NCBI GenBank assembly: GCA_949987565.1
Contig: OX465111.1
Span: 15,448,549-15,512,548, forward strand
Source of the DNA: Luidia sarsii
Lineage: Eukaryota > Echinodermata > Asteroidea > Paxillosida > Luidiidae
Direction: 5' to 3'
DNA length: 64,000 nucleotides
Shown here: positions 24,457-36,562 of the stretch, one piece after another
How the letters are laid out: each line of letters begins with the position of its first letter
How positions within the stretch are numbered: position 1 is the stretch's first letter
Made by a program: the position numbers and the translations under genes
Notes under the pieces: generated by a model
Databases searched by the model: none
What the model was told of the DNA's origin: nothing
Seen by the model: the letters and a program-made list of their open reading frames with translations, nothing else

Positions 24457-27400
24457 CATTTGTCCATCTATCCATTGTCCATCTATCAATCTGTCCACTG
24501 GTTTGCCCATTTGTTTTGTTGTTTTTTGGGGGTGGCATCCAGTGGTAGTCAAAGACTGCCCCTGTCAAAGACTTGCTCCACCCTGTCATCCAGAGATTGC
24601 TCAGTTATTTTCCCTTCTCCCAACTCATTGCCCATCAGTCTCGAGACGTAATTTGATTATGCCCACAAATCTGGGTCTGGCAAGGCTGAGCAAAATAGAT
24701 GTCAATTCTTTTTTTTTTTTTTTTTTTTTTGGGGGGGGGGTGGGGGGTTTGCAAAAGAGATGGTCAGACTGGTTTCACCCAGCCGTCTTGTTATTCCAGA
24801 AATATAGGGTAGCATTTGAAATCAATGATACCCCAGTGAAGAGGAAGATGTATTTTTTTTGGGGGGGAGGGGTATACAGTTGAGGCTTCACATTCTCCAG
24901 TCATTGCCATGGCAACTGCTGTGGCAGTCCATTAGCCAACTCTGGGGGAATGTATCTGATCGGGTTTGCATCCCCATGGCGTCTCGCGGATTTGGATGAG
25001 AAACAATAACAGTGCATTCGTTGTCAAGCCACTAAGAGCCCCTAAAGTCAAGGCCAGACTTAGAGGTTCTTTCATTTACCCAGAAACTGTCCGGTTAACC
25101 AGCGCCCCGGAAATGCTAATGGGATGCTCTTAGGATCGATATTTTAACGTAGAGTGTGTGCCTTGCATCAATAGAGAGTATATTGGCAAACAAACTGTGT
25201 TTGTATTCAAGTGACCCTACACTGTATCAGGATTCATTTCACATCAGATCTGTGGTAGAAGGTGGTACCCATTAAATTTTAATTCCAAAGCTCAGGATAG
25301 CCGGGAACCAGTCAAAAGTAGTACACACATTAGTGCCCTTTTAAACGGATGCCAGTTTTTTTGCCTCGAAGCAATCACATATCTATTTTGTTGAGTGACT
25401 TTGCATTTCATGGAATCCATTAATAAAAAGAGGAGAGCTAACAAAAGCAGTGTGTGTATTTCAGATAAATTGACATGAAATTAATTACACCTTCTGTCCG
25501 TCTCATAGTTCACAGCTAGTCAAGCATTCTTGGCATGGACCAAAACCCAGTAAGAAATAGTTCGGCCGTAACTGTTTCCAGTAACCAAGGCTTTCCTGGA
25601 ATTTTGAGAGTGCGAACGAGAAACTGAAAATTTGCTCATGAAATGAGTTTGTTACATTGTTTAGGTGCTAGCTAGCTTGGGTTTCTCTGGGTCACAGATT
25701 GGATAGGGAAGGAGTCCTAAAGGCTCTCTGCAATAGACATCTTATCACTTAAGTCCATGCTACAGAACTGTTTTGCAATGTTTGCTAACAATAGACTGTT
25801 CACTCTCGTTCTGGGGATGTTTGCAAGTTTTCTCATGCTAGTGAGAATTTCAATATTCATGAGCAAACTTGTGATGTCATCACAGGATCACGCAACAGAA
25901 ACGCAATTGGTTGTATACAAAAGTTTCTGAAAATTTCTGGGTTTTTTTCCTTGAGACCTACCCTTAAACCTGTTGATCTATTGCCAAAATGTATGCTTCA
26001 TAATCAAACATAATCCAGAGGGATTGATTTACAGTTTCAAAGTTAATGTTTTTCGTATGGTTTTAAACAGTGGGTTCCTGACATGACCTTAGAATAGCGC
26101 CCTCATTTTTATAAGGATATTTTTAAAGTTAAAAAAATGTCAAATTTCTGACTCCACTAAGAAAAAGCAGCTTGCTATTATGTTTGTACACTTCAGATCC
26201 CTTGAGGACAGTAGACAATGACCTTGACTGGGATATGCAGAGACCCTTTAAGCACTGCAATAACCAGGTGCTTGTGGGCACAGTAACTATTCCAGACATT
26301 ATGAGTTTGCAGTTTGCACTTGCTAAAGTGCTTCTCGAGCTGCAAAGCCAAATGTTATAAAGGCTTTGCATGGTGGGTGAATCAATATAGGAATATTCCA
26401 TGTATAAGGACTCTTAAAGAAGAGGTGTGGTTCTGAAAAGAACCTGAGTGGTAACTCGACGTTCCAACCAGTATTCTCCTGATGAAGGCCAGAGCATACT
26501 GGCCGGAACGTCAAGTTATCACCCAGGTTCTTTTCAGAACCATACCTTTTTTTTAACATACCTTTATGGTGTCACCACAAACCCTCCAATATCATGTTAT
26601 AGTACTGTCAGTCCAGTCCCTCTGTTGGCTGGCCCACTGTCTGACTGGCTGTTTGTTCATCTGTTTGTCCATTTGTTCATCTATCTGTTCGTCTATCTGT
26701 TTGTCTATCTATTTAGCTGTCCACATTATGTTAAAGGTCAAAAGATTGCCATAGTTAGCGTGTTTAGCTCTTAATGGTAAGCTGAAAAAGTAGAAAAATG
26801 CAAAAAGAACGTTTTGGTTTACGGACCGTTCTGTATTGTAAGAAATAGTTCATTACTCGTGAGTAATAAACTATTTGTCGATGCTTCAGTGAAGATTTCT
26901 CGAGAAGTACAGCATCCCAGACCGTAAGATTTCAACATGAGGATTCTATCATGACCATTTACAAACTGTGAAGGAAATGTGTGGACATCGATGTTTCTCG
27001 ATCTTCCCATGTTGTATTGGACCTTTAAGCTTTATCCAGAGGCCCCTATATGACATATAGCCGACCAGCGGTATGCTAGTCTCATTGTCTTATTTCCCAA
27101 GTGTGGCCGGCAATAAATGTCACTTGGTATATTCTTCTAGTCTCTCACTTGTACACAGCCGTTGACATTGGGGGAATGTTTTTGTTAAGGGGGGGGGTCG
27201 ACATGGGCCTGTGAAGAAATACCCATTACTTGGACAGTGTGCATGAAGATAAGCATGGAAGGTAAAATACAAGAATGCAATTTGTTTGGAGTCAGCCATG
27301 GTTCTTCGCAATTCATGTTGACCCAGCCTCGATATTATTGCCATAGCAACCTTTCCCCCACCCCACCTCAGCTTGAAATGCTTGCAAGCATGGCAATTGT

Positions 27401-28759
27401 CCACTCATCTGGGAAAACCACTCAAGCATTGGTCTATGAACACTTCAGTGTAGATTCAGAATTCACTTGTGTGTAAATTGCAAAGGCAGGGGTCAGATTG
27501 ACTAACGGTACATGTCTATATTACAGTCATACACACACTGTACATGCATCTGCAAATTCATATGCACCCAATTTAACCAGGAATTGGCAAATTATTCCAC
27601 GCAGCAGAAAAGATGCATTTTGTAAATCTCATTTTGAAAGTTAGTCACCTTTTTTATGTTCTTTTATTGGAAAATGTAAAAATGTTTCTGTGATACGTTG
27701 GTCAATGAAGTAAACATTGAAGAGACCTCCGTCTTGAGGTGGGCTCTATACAATTGACACATTCGAAAATGTTTCAACTGTTTGTGAAAATGGTGACAGT
27801 TATAATAAATTGAATAATTTATGGATTGCGGGAAATTCAGAGCAAATTACCAGGTCCTGGTCCATTTTATGGCCTTTTCCAATTTGCTTTTTACTTCATC
27901 ATGATGTAATATTTGAGCACAAAATGTGGATAGGATTGAGGTGCATGCATGAAGGGAAATAATGAGTAATAAACAAAAAATGACTGTAGTGTCCTTTTTT
28001 TGCCCTTATGCTCTTCTGCAAGGCACCTAACGAACTACCATTCAGCTGTGACTGGTACCCAAGCCTACAGACAGAAACCTGGCACTCCTTTGTGCAGTAA
28101 TTTAAGTTGAGGACTGGGCCCATTGGTTTTTAGTCCAAACTGTTTACTGTCATTTTGGTTTTCTTTTCCTTTCTTCCAATCTTGTGTTGTTTTACAGAAG
28201 GACCTGGGTCTTCGAAAGCTTCAACGGAAAGAGACGCCCAATGCTGGTCCATTAGCACAGAACAACAAGTGAGTTGAAGAAGTGACCGACATGCACATAT
28301 AAATGACATGGCAGCACATGATGCAGTAGTAGTTTAGTAGGACGCCCTCGCCTGGCGAGATGAAGGCAGTCTGCCAGGACCATCCCATAGCCCGAGCATC
28401 CAGCACTGCTCCTTGTTGACTGCTACTTGCTGTGTCAAGTGAAAGTGTGTAAATACCAATCCTAATCTCATGGTGAAGGTTGCTCCATCAGACCAAGGGG
28501 AGACAAACCTGTTTGACTTATCTTATCATCTCTGAAAGGGCCTGATGTTTTGATCCGAGCAGGATTTTCTATGCAGAATGCCTTTTGATGCAGTTTTAGT
28601 CTAAGGCTGGGAATCCCCACACCCCATTTCCTAACATTCCTCATTAACAATATTGGCTTCTTTCCTCGCAGGTCCATCTCAAATAGCCAGATGGAGTTCT
28701 TCAAATTGCTTGATGAGAAGATCGAGAAGGTAAACAAAGTGAAACAAGAAAAGAAATAA
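22662..28759 (+). CDS. 3' part of an unrecognised gene, three exons
   Basis: Three segments with canonical splice sites and matching phases read as one protein: exon 22,662-22,855 (acceptor CACGCAG, donor TCA|GTAAG), exon 28,198-28,268 (acceptor TTTTACAG, donor AA|GTGAGT) and exon 28,672 onward (acceptor CCTCGCAG). The first encodes a polar, disordered-looking stretch (SGQNGDQSTGQTGLQTEEKT) ending in a basic, serine-rich KETRRKKLSSDSSLS. The second gives KDLGLRKLQRKETPNAG. The third gives SNSQMEFFKLLDEKIEK, a likely short amphipathic helix. The last exon either ends at 28,729 (donor GTAAAC) or runs on to VNKVKQEKK and a TAA at 28,757-28,759; I chose the stop as the end because no later exon was found. 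The reading starts in mid-protein, so upstream exons are missing or not recognised. I do not recognise the family. A regulatory or scaffold protein is possible from the disordered, phosphorylatable composition, but that is inference. Confidence 0.6.
23740..23855. repeat. dispersed repeat, GCCTGACGTTTCGATCCTAG family
   Basis: A single-armed member: GGGCCTGACGTTTCGATCCT, AGCAGGACCTTTCTCAAAGG, then CATTTTGGTAACTTTAGTCA and AAGCAGTTTGCAACATTT. It ends near TATATCACTTTAA, like the 18,850 copy. Confidence 0.85.
24425..24455. repeat. CTGT tetranucleotide microsatellite
   Basis: A pure CTGT/GTCT run followed by degenerate TCTATCCATTTGTCC words. A related degenerate array is at 26,640-26,715. Confidence 0.9.
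26386..26592. mobile_element. foldback MITE with nested CGACGTTTC hairpin, copy 2
   Basis: It shares AAGAACCTGAGTGGTAACTC and the inner arms CGACGTTCCAACCAGTAT / ACTGGCCGGAACGTCAAG with the 20,190 element. The flanking text TTTGCATGGTGGGTGAATCA is also shared, so the true element may begin near 26,361 (and 20,162 in the other copy). It is more diverged than copy 1. Confidence 0.8.
26731..27028. mobile_element. MITE, diverged subfamily, copy 2
   Basis: Left end TTAAAGGTCAAAAGATTGCC, right end CCATGTTGTATTGGACCTTTAA. The interior matches 22,163-22,527 (GTAATAAACTATTTGTCGAT, GTACAGCATCCCAGACCG). The outer part of the left TIR is missing the CAACATTGG block. Confidence 0.7.
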
Positions 28760-29147
28760 AAGACCTTCCCTAAAAATGTGTTTGCTAAGCTTCCCCTTCG
28801 GGTTGGATTTCACAAAGGCTTACGAGGCATTGTTACTCAACCTAGGACTAGGCCAAAACAAGGTTAAGGGCTAGAGAAAGAAGAAAATCGAGAGGGACTC
28901 TGGAAGCCCAGAGATAGGAATTAACATTTCTTTTAAAATTAGCAAGATTGTATAGGCAGGGGGAAAGCAAGAACCAGGAAGGGACACATTGTAATTTTTT
29001 TGCGATAGACAATAATTAGGGTTTCTGTGCATTGCTCATGTCCTGCAATGGGCCATAAGTTGTAAGAGTTTGGTGAAATCAACCACTGGTCACTGGTCAG
29101 CCCCAGTTGATTCCAATGTTACCCAGTGTGGAAGCAGAGTCACTGGA
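28760..29147. other. region after the 22.6-28.7 kb gene, possibly its 3' UTR
   Basis: No AATAAA sits close to the stop. Nothing else is recognised. Confidence 0.3.
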
Positions 29148-29474
29148 GGGTAAATTAAATTGTCCTGGACTGGGATTGGAATGCAGAACTCATTCAAATG
29201 AGTCAGAGGTCACAGGTTCCCGTTCTGCCCAAATCCAAACCTTTCTTTGCATCTTCCTTTCTTTTCTGATTCTTCATTAATTGAAAAATGGTTAATTTAA
29301 AATCAAAGAAGGGTAAATTAAATTGTCCTGGACTGGGATTGGAATGCAGAACTCATTCAAATAAAGTCAGAGGTCACAGGTTCACGTTCTGCCCAAATCC
29401 AAACCTTTCTTTGCATCTTCCTTTCTTTTCTGATTCTTCATTAATTGAAAAATTGTTAATTTAAAATCAAAGAA
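29148..29474. repeat. 163-bp tandem duplication
   Basis: Copies at 29,148-29,310 and 29,311-29,474 begin GGGTAAATTAAATTGTCCTG and end TTTAAAATCAAAGAA. They differ at only a few positions (for example CAAATGAGTC versus CAAATAAAGTC), so the duplication is recent. Confidence 0.95.
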
Positions 29475-29949
29475 CGTTTGACTGAATAGGGCCATCTGGC
29501 TAAAAGTACCAGCTCCCATGTTCCTTGCTTTTAATCATCTCTGTTTCTAACTCCCTCACTGACAGACTTCCTGTGTTAATTTCAATGTTGGACGTTATTT
29601 TTATTGTGATTCACCTGCAGGGTGGGGAATTGGATGAAAGTGACCAGGTCACATAACCCAAGGACTCTTCCTGCAAACTTCTGCTGCAAAGACAGGGAAC
29701 TAGACTCTGTCGGGACAGTTTTCGTATTGGTATGCACATCATAGTGCCCAGAGGCAAACTGGTGACATGTTTGCAGGTCTCAAACTCACGGAGTAGTGAA
29801 CCCCCTCCATTTGTACGTGTAGATGCAGTTGTGCACAGCAGGCACCTACTTGGAAAAGGATCGTCATTTGAAGGAAACTGTCTTTGTGGAAGTGAATGAA
29901 GCATTGAGTAAATGGATTATCCCTGCAAAGCTATCTACATTGGAATCTG

Positions 29950-30372
29950 GTGAGAAACCATCACAGGAAAAGGGACCATCCCTGTGAAAGAGACGTCATT
30001 GTGAAAGGGACTGTCACTGTGAAAGAAACGTCACTGTGAAAGGGACTGTCACTGTGAAAGGGACTTTCACTGTGAAAGGGACTGTCACTGTGAAAGGGAC
30101 TGTCACTGTGAAAGGGACCACCCCTGTGAAAGAGACGTCACTGTGAAAGAGACGTCATTGTGAAAGGGACCATCACTGTGAAAGAGACGCCACTGTGAAA
30201 GGGACCATCCCTGTGAAAGGGACCATCCCTGTGAAAGAGACGTCATTGTGAAAGAGACCATCACTGTGAAATAGTCCAGCACTGTGAAAGAGACGTCACG
30301 GTGAAAGAGACTGTCACTATTGAAGAGACTGTCACTGTAAAAGAGACGTAACTGTGAAAGGGACTGTCACTT
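29950..30372. repeat. 18-bp minisatellite (GTGAAAGGGACTGTCACT)
   Basis: More than 20 contiguous units of 18 bp, alternating between GTGAAAGGGACTGTCACT, GTGAAAGAGACGTCACT and GTGAAAGGGACCATCCCT types. The units are directly adjacent with no spacers, so this is not a CRISPR array. No continuous reading frame of gene length crosses it. Confidence 0.95.
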
Positions 30373-31362
30373 TGTTATCATTAGCAAGAGACTACATAAA
30401 AATAATTTTCAAATGGATCATCACCACTGGCCACGTATGAACCTTCACTGGCTTGTCAGTTTGGAAAGAGACTGCACCTCTCTGTAAAATAGTTTTCCCC
30501 TTCTAAAGGGACTCACTTTAAAGGGGCTATCACTCGAACAAGACAGTCACTTGAACAAGAATTTTACAAGGAATGGATAACTTTGCTACGACATGGTTTG
30601 TCTCTGCAGAACAGAAGCAATGCAAAGAACTTGTCACCTTGACAGGCAGCTCTCTACTGAGAACTGTTATTGTGGAGTGACTAAGAGTGCATTGTCACAG
30701 GGAACTCGTCACTCACCTTTTTTTTAGTGCCACGCCATGAAGCACTCTAATTTCTGCTATGATTTAAAGGGACCGCTCCTCTGGTTTCTCATTGGGAAAT
30801 ATCACCAACAGAGTCTTGAGACTAAATAGACTTTAGTAGCCAACCATTGGCAGTTTCTACTCCTCTAAAACTCACTCAGGTAAAAGACGGCGTGCACAAC
30901 TACAACAACAGTACTTAGGAGGCAGTGCTTGTGTATTATGATCAACGAAATGCCTTGAATTCTCTGTGGTTGCAATCCTCTCAAAACATTGATTTTTGTT
31001 AAACTGTGGTGTGTTTTTGCTGCCACCAACCTCCTCAATATCAATGGAAGCTCATTGTGAAAGCACTGCATCTGGCATCGGGCAAAGCACTGAGCTCTCT
31101 AAGCTTTCCAGTTGGTACATTTGAGAACTACATGCTTGCCCCCATGAGACTGAATTATGCTAAGACGTTATGCCGTGTGAAAAGGATAGCCAGTGTTTGA
31201 AGCCGTATTGGCTGGCTCTTCCATCTTTCTGATCCAGTAAGCCAGTGATGCGGAGGACTCGTAGAGGAGGGTCAAGCAGGCTGATTGCTGGTCACTCTTC
31301 CTCTGACAAGACACGGCCATGGACTTCCATCAGCATCCATCCAGCATTGAGCCCCAAGACCT
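30373..31362. other. non-coding region, no gene seen
   Basis: Scattered degenerate relatives of the preceding minisatellite (AGGGACTCAC, AAGAGACTGCAC) continue to about 30,560. No exon is supported. Confidence 0.45.
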
Positions 31363-31602
31363 GGGCCCAATTTCATAGAGCCGCTTAAGCGTGAAAATCT
31401 GCTAAGCAGGAAAAGTCTTCCTCGTGTAAGCAGGATTACAAACTGCACTGGGATGCGATGCCAATTGCTTGTGACTTGTATTCCACTTTCTTCACTTAGC
31501 ATGAAACAAAAGTGAAGTTCGGGTTGGCAAGGGGATCCTGTGGCTCATGAGTTTTCCTTAAGCACATTTTTGGCGCTTAAGCAGCGCTATGAAATTGGCC
31601 CC
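31363..31602. mobile_element. MITE, GGGCCCAATTTCATAG family
   Basis: Left end GGGCCCAATTTCATAGAGCC next to GCTTAAGC; right end GCTTAAGCAGCGCTATGAAA then TTGGCCCC. Non-coding TIR element of 240 bp. A decayed relative of one end occurs near 16,817 (CTAATTTCATAAAGTGCT). Confidence 0.85.
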
Positions 31603-31954
31603 TGTCTACAAACCTGCCCTTACATCAGTGGTCCTGTGAATATGAACGAAGGGGTTCATTTCTGCATGAACAGTCGAACAAGGTTACTGTCATTGCTTGT
31701 TGTTTGTGTTATTCACAATTCCTGAAAAAATACTCCCAAGCAAAAACAAAATTATTGATACCATTAGAAAATGTGGATGCCATTATAGAAATATGCAATT
31801 TCCTCTGGTCAATTGTTATTTTTCCGTCTATTTGTTTTTATTACCATACATTTTAATGGTTTATTGTGTCCAGATATTGCTTTCAGGGATAAGCCTGTTT
31901 TATTTCCAAGTAGTTAATTTCATTTTCTTTTTAGGGAAAGCTGAATATTCCAAT

Positions 31955-34900
31955 GCCTGTCTTATTTATGAAAATGGGTTCATTTGTACATAATGTATTG
32001 ATAAGTTGAAATACCCTGGGTTTATAAAGCGTACAGAAATGCCAGTATATGTAGTATTGTTTCCCAGAACTGAAATGATTTTGATACAGAATATGAAAAG
32101 ACTTCCAACTTAATGATTTATAATATGACTGATGATGACGACGATGGTGATGATGACGGTATATGGGCCTCCTAACACATCATTTCTGTTAAGAGTCAGA
32201 CAAGTACTAGCTGTAGACCCCACTTCAGCAGATTTGGATGACCACAAAAGAGATGCAGCTTATTTATTTATTTTTCTGACAAAAGAAAGGACACTGATTG
32301 GTCTTCTCAAGCAATTAAAGGACATTTCCCATCACTCTGTTTGTCTAGCAAAGATTCTGCTCAAATGAATCACATGTACAAATTTCCAATCACTGACCAC
32401 ATTATATTGCCAGATAATGATATTGTATGCTCACTCTGTTTCCATTTTTGGGAGGTTCTACTCTCCAGGGAAGACAGGAGAAAACGAACTAGGGAAATTG
32501 AAGTTGAATGAAATTAGGCCTATGGATGAGTTGCCATGGAGGACATAAACATAGTCTTATTACTTTTGTTGTAATCTTAAATTCCAAAATGTGTTTCTGT
32601 TTTAAAACTTGATTTTGATTCACTTCACATTCCTGTTTCTGCGAGTCTCTGTTTTCTTTTCATAGGAATGACATTCTCTTTTCCTAAGGAGCTATGCTTT
32701 TCCCAAGTACACTGATTGAGGTTTTGATTGTGTATAATTGGGAAATGATATTAAGTGCATGAAAGGCTGACCCCCCAAAAGACACAAAACAATAGCTGCA
32801 GCAATGGCAGCATCAAAAGCAACATGAGCAGCCGAGCAGCAGCCACAATAGCTGCAGTAACATTGATAACAACAACGACCACAATAGAACAGTCAGCAAA
32901 CACAACAACATTGATCAGCTTAAGCCCAAAGGCAGCAACAGCAATAGTCATGACCAAATACAACAGCAGCAAAAAGCAGCAGAAATTACCCCAACCACCA
33001 CAGCAATCACACCCTAGCCATAGGATCCTCATCAGTTACTTGGAACAGTCACACCGGTATAACAGCAACGATATTAACAACAAAGCACACCATCCACACA
33101 AGGGAATGTTCTTTGCTTGCATAGCATTGTCTGCTGCAGAATTTCTGTAAAACCACTGAGGAATAAGAACCCTGTGGTAAAATAGATGAGAATCACTTTG
33201 CCTTACAAATTATCTTGAACAATTCTGTAATTGGTGTGCTTCATTTCAAAGCAGATTTGCTGAGAAAATTAATATTGACTTAAAGTGATATACAAAAGGG
33301 GAGGGAGGGGAGAGGAGAGTAGGGAAGGGAAGGTAAGGAAGGGGAGGGAAGGGAAGGGGAGTGGAAGGGAAGGGTAGGGAAGGGGAGGGTGGGGAAGGGG
33401 AGGGTAGGGAAGGAAGAGTAAGGAAGGTAGGGAAGGGTAGGGATCGGGACGGGACAGGAAGGGAAAAGAAGAGAAAAGAAGTTGGAACTCTTAAAATATC
33501 GCCATATAGGTCCTTTATATAGTCTTGTTTTACTCTGTACCTCTAGAGGGATATCCATGCCAGACTATCTTTTTTTAATTGCCTCCTGTTTGAATCTTAA
33601 TATCCACAAAGCTCGTCTGAGCAACAGTGTAAATTGTTGTCAAACTTGCGAGGTCTTGATATTTGTTTGAAGTATCTTTTCTTCATTGTTTAAATCATTG
33701 TTTGAAAGATAAGAAAGGAGCATTGGGATATTTTTGGCCTAATTGCGTACCCAACATGACTAAACTGGAACGGCGTTGTTGGTGTTTTTCAATTTTAATT
33801 TGCCGTGAGACAATCCTAATTGGCCTAAAAATACTAACAAAGTGTTATTGGGGGAGAAAGCCTTATTTGTATTGAGTGCTTGCTCTTGTCTTATGTAAGG
33901 ATACAATATTTATATAAAGTTCAGGTTTATTTTCTTTAGAATTCTCCGATTTTGGCTTTTTCAAGTCCTCCAGATGTGAGTTTATAATATTTTTTTTCCA
34001 AACAGGAAGTAAGTTGTGAATAATTCAGCAAGATAAGTAAATAAATGATTACCTTGTATCTGAATTCAGTAACATCTTGATGTGGCCTGTCTTATTTATG
34101 AAAATGGGTTCATTTGTACATAATGTATTGATAAGTTGAAATACCCTGGGTTTATAAAGCGTACAGAAATGCCAGTATATGTAGTATTGTTTCCCAGAAC
34201 TGAAATGATTTTGATACAGAATATGAAAAGACTTCCAACTTAATGATTTATAATATGACTGATGATGACGACGATGGTGATGATGACGGTATATGGGCCT
34301 CCTAACACATCATTTCTGTTAAGAGTCAGACAAGTACTAGCTGTAGACCCCACTTCAGCAGATTTGGATGACCACAAAAGAGATGCAGCTTATTTATTTA
34401 TTTTTCTGACAAAAGAAAGGACACTGATTGGTCTTCTCAAGCAATTAAAGGACATTTCCCATCACTCTGTTTGTCTAGCAAAGATTCTGCTCAAATGAAT
34501 CACATGTACAAATTTCCAATCACTGACCACATTATATTGCCAGATAATGATATTGTATGCTCACTCTGTTTCCATTTTTGGGAGGTTCTACTCTCCAGGG
34601 AAGACAGGAGAAAACGAACTAGGGAAATTGAAGTTGAATGAAATTAGGCCTATGGATGAGTTGCCATGGAGGACATAAACATAGTCTTATTACTTTTGTT
34701 GTAATCTTAAATTCCAAAATGTGTTTCTGTTTTAAAACTTGATTTTGATTCACTTCACATTCCTGTTTCTGCGAGTCTCTGTTTTCTTTTCATAGGAATG
34801 ACATTCTCTTTTCCTAAGGAGCTATGCTTTTCCCAAGTACACTGATTGAGGTTTTGATTGTGTATAATTGGGAAATGATATTAAGTGCATGAAAGGCTGA

Positions 34901-36214
34901 CCCCCCAAAAGACACAAAACAATAGCTGCAGCAATGGCAGCATCAAAAGCAACATGAGCAGCCGAGCAGCAGCCACAATAGCTGCAGTAACATTGATAAC
35001 AACAACGACCACAATAGAACAGTCAGCAAACACAACAACATTGATCAGCTTAAGCCCAAAGGCAGCAACAGCAATAGTCATGACCAAATACAACAGCAGC
35101 AAAAAGCAGCAGAAATTACCCCAACCACCACAGCAATCACACCCTAGCCATAGGATCCTCATCAGTTACTTGGAACAGTCACACCGGTATAACAGCAACG
35201 ATATTAACAACAAAGCACACCATCCACACAAGGGAATGTTCTTTGCTTGCATAGCATTGTCTGCTGCAGAATTTCTGTAAAACCACTGAGGAATAAGAAC
35301 CCTGTGGTAAAATAGATGAGAATCACTTTGCCTTACAAATTATCTTGAACAATTCTGTAATTGGTGTGCTTCATTTCAAAGCAGATTTGCTGAGAAAATT
35401 AATATTGACTTAAAGTGATATACAAAAGGGGAGGGAGGGGAGAGGAGAGTAGGGAAGGGAAGGTAAGGAAGGGGAGGGAAGGGAAGGGGAGTGGAAGGGA
35501 AGGGTAGGGAAGGGGAGGGTGGGGAAGGGGAGGGTAGGGAAGGAAGAGTAAGGAAGGTAGGGAAGGGTAGGGATCGGGACGGGACAGGAAGGGAAAAGAA
35601 GAGAAAAGAAGTTGGAACTCTTAAAATATCGCCATATAGGTCCTTTATATAGTCTTGTTTTACTCTGTACCTCTAGAGGGATATCCATGCCAGACTATCT
35701 TTTTTTAATTGCCTCCTGTTTGAATCTTAATATCCACAAAGCTCGTCTGAGCAACAGTGTAAATTGTTGTCAAACTTGCGAGGTCTTGATATTTGTTTGA
35801 AGTATCTTTTCTTCATTGTTTAAATCATTGTTTGAAAGATAAGAAAGGAGCATTGGGATATTTTTGGCCTAATTGCGTACCCAACATGACTAAACTGGAG
35901 CGGCGTTGTTGGTGTTTTTCAATTTTAATTTGCCGTGAGACAATCCTAATTGGCCTAAAAATACTAACAAAGTGTTATTGGGGGAGAAAGCCTTATTTGT
36001 ATTGAGTGCTTGCTCTTGTCTTATGTAAGGATACAATATTTATATAAAGTTCAGGTTTATTTTCTTTAGAATTCTCCGATTTTGGCTTTTTCAAGTCCTC
36101 CAGATGTGAGTTTATAATATTTTTTTTCCAAACAGGAAGTAAGTTGTGAATAATTCAGCAAGATAAGTAAATAAATGATTACCTTGTATCTGAATTCAGT
36201 AACATCTTGATGTG
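31955..36214. repeat. 2,130-bp near-identical tandem duplication
   Basis: Positions 31,955-34,084 recur head-to-tail at 34,085-36,214. The only difference I found is A at 33,770 versus G at 35,900. Each unit contains a CAA/CAG-rich stretch and a GGGAA-type polypurine array. Every ORF appears twice and none has a recognisable domain. It is either a very recent duplication or an assembly join of two haplotypes. Confidence 0.97.
33297..33480. repeat. GGGAAGGG polypurine array (repeated at 35,427-35,610)
   Basis: About 180 bp of almost pure purine on the plus strand (GGGAA, GGGTA, GGAGG words). The Pro/Leu/Ser-rich minus-strand ORFs are artefacts. Confidence 0.95.
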
Positions 36215-36489
36215 GTTATTGTCCCTGTCCGTTGCATCAGGCGTTTCGGTGCAGTTTACATGCATGGGGCTAGTTGTCAACACTATAGTATAGAAAGGTC
36301 GTATAATTTCCCCAAACTTACTTACGAGCTATATCCCAGTCAAATCATACATTGTTTGCGATATGGCACCACATTCTCTGTCGGTGAGTGTGCGATTTAA
36401 ACAAGTAAAGTGGATACAGCTTGTTTTTCAATTCAGCTTTTCAATTCATCAAACAGTTTTTCATTTATAACATTTGTTTAACTTCAGTG

Positions 36490-36562
36490 ACTAAAATTAC
36501 CAAAATGCAAATCTCAAAATGTAGTGGGCCTGACGTTTCGATCCTAGGAGGACCTTTCTCAG
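36490..36562. repeat. dispersed repeat, GCCTGACGTTTCGATCCTAG family, fragment
   Basis: ACTAAAATTACCAAAATGCA, ATCTCAAAATGTAGTGGGCC and TGACGTTTCGATCCTAGGAG are present: the tail and head of the family in inverted order relative to 23,740. Confidence 0.8.

Larger units (their letters stand above)
22856..28197. other. intron of the 22.6-28.7 kb gene, repeat-rich
   Basis: It contains a dispersed GCCTGACGTTTCGATCC repeat (23,740-23,855), a CTGT microsatellite (24,425-24,455), a T-then-G homopolymer (24,710-24,741), a foldback MITE (26,386-26,592), a CTGTTTGTC-rich stretch (26,640-26,715) and a MITE (26,731-27,028). No additional exon could be supported. Confidence 0.5.

Noticed and set aside
29950..30372. 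Possible CRISPR array
   Set aside because: Units are contiguous 18-bp repeats with no unique spacers, in a eukaryotic genome.
32755..33150. 131-codon Thr/Ala/Gln-rich ORF (and its duplicate at 34,885)
   Set aside because: CAA/CAG/ACA low-complexity sequence; present twice only because of the 2,130-bp duplication.
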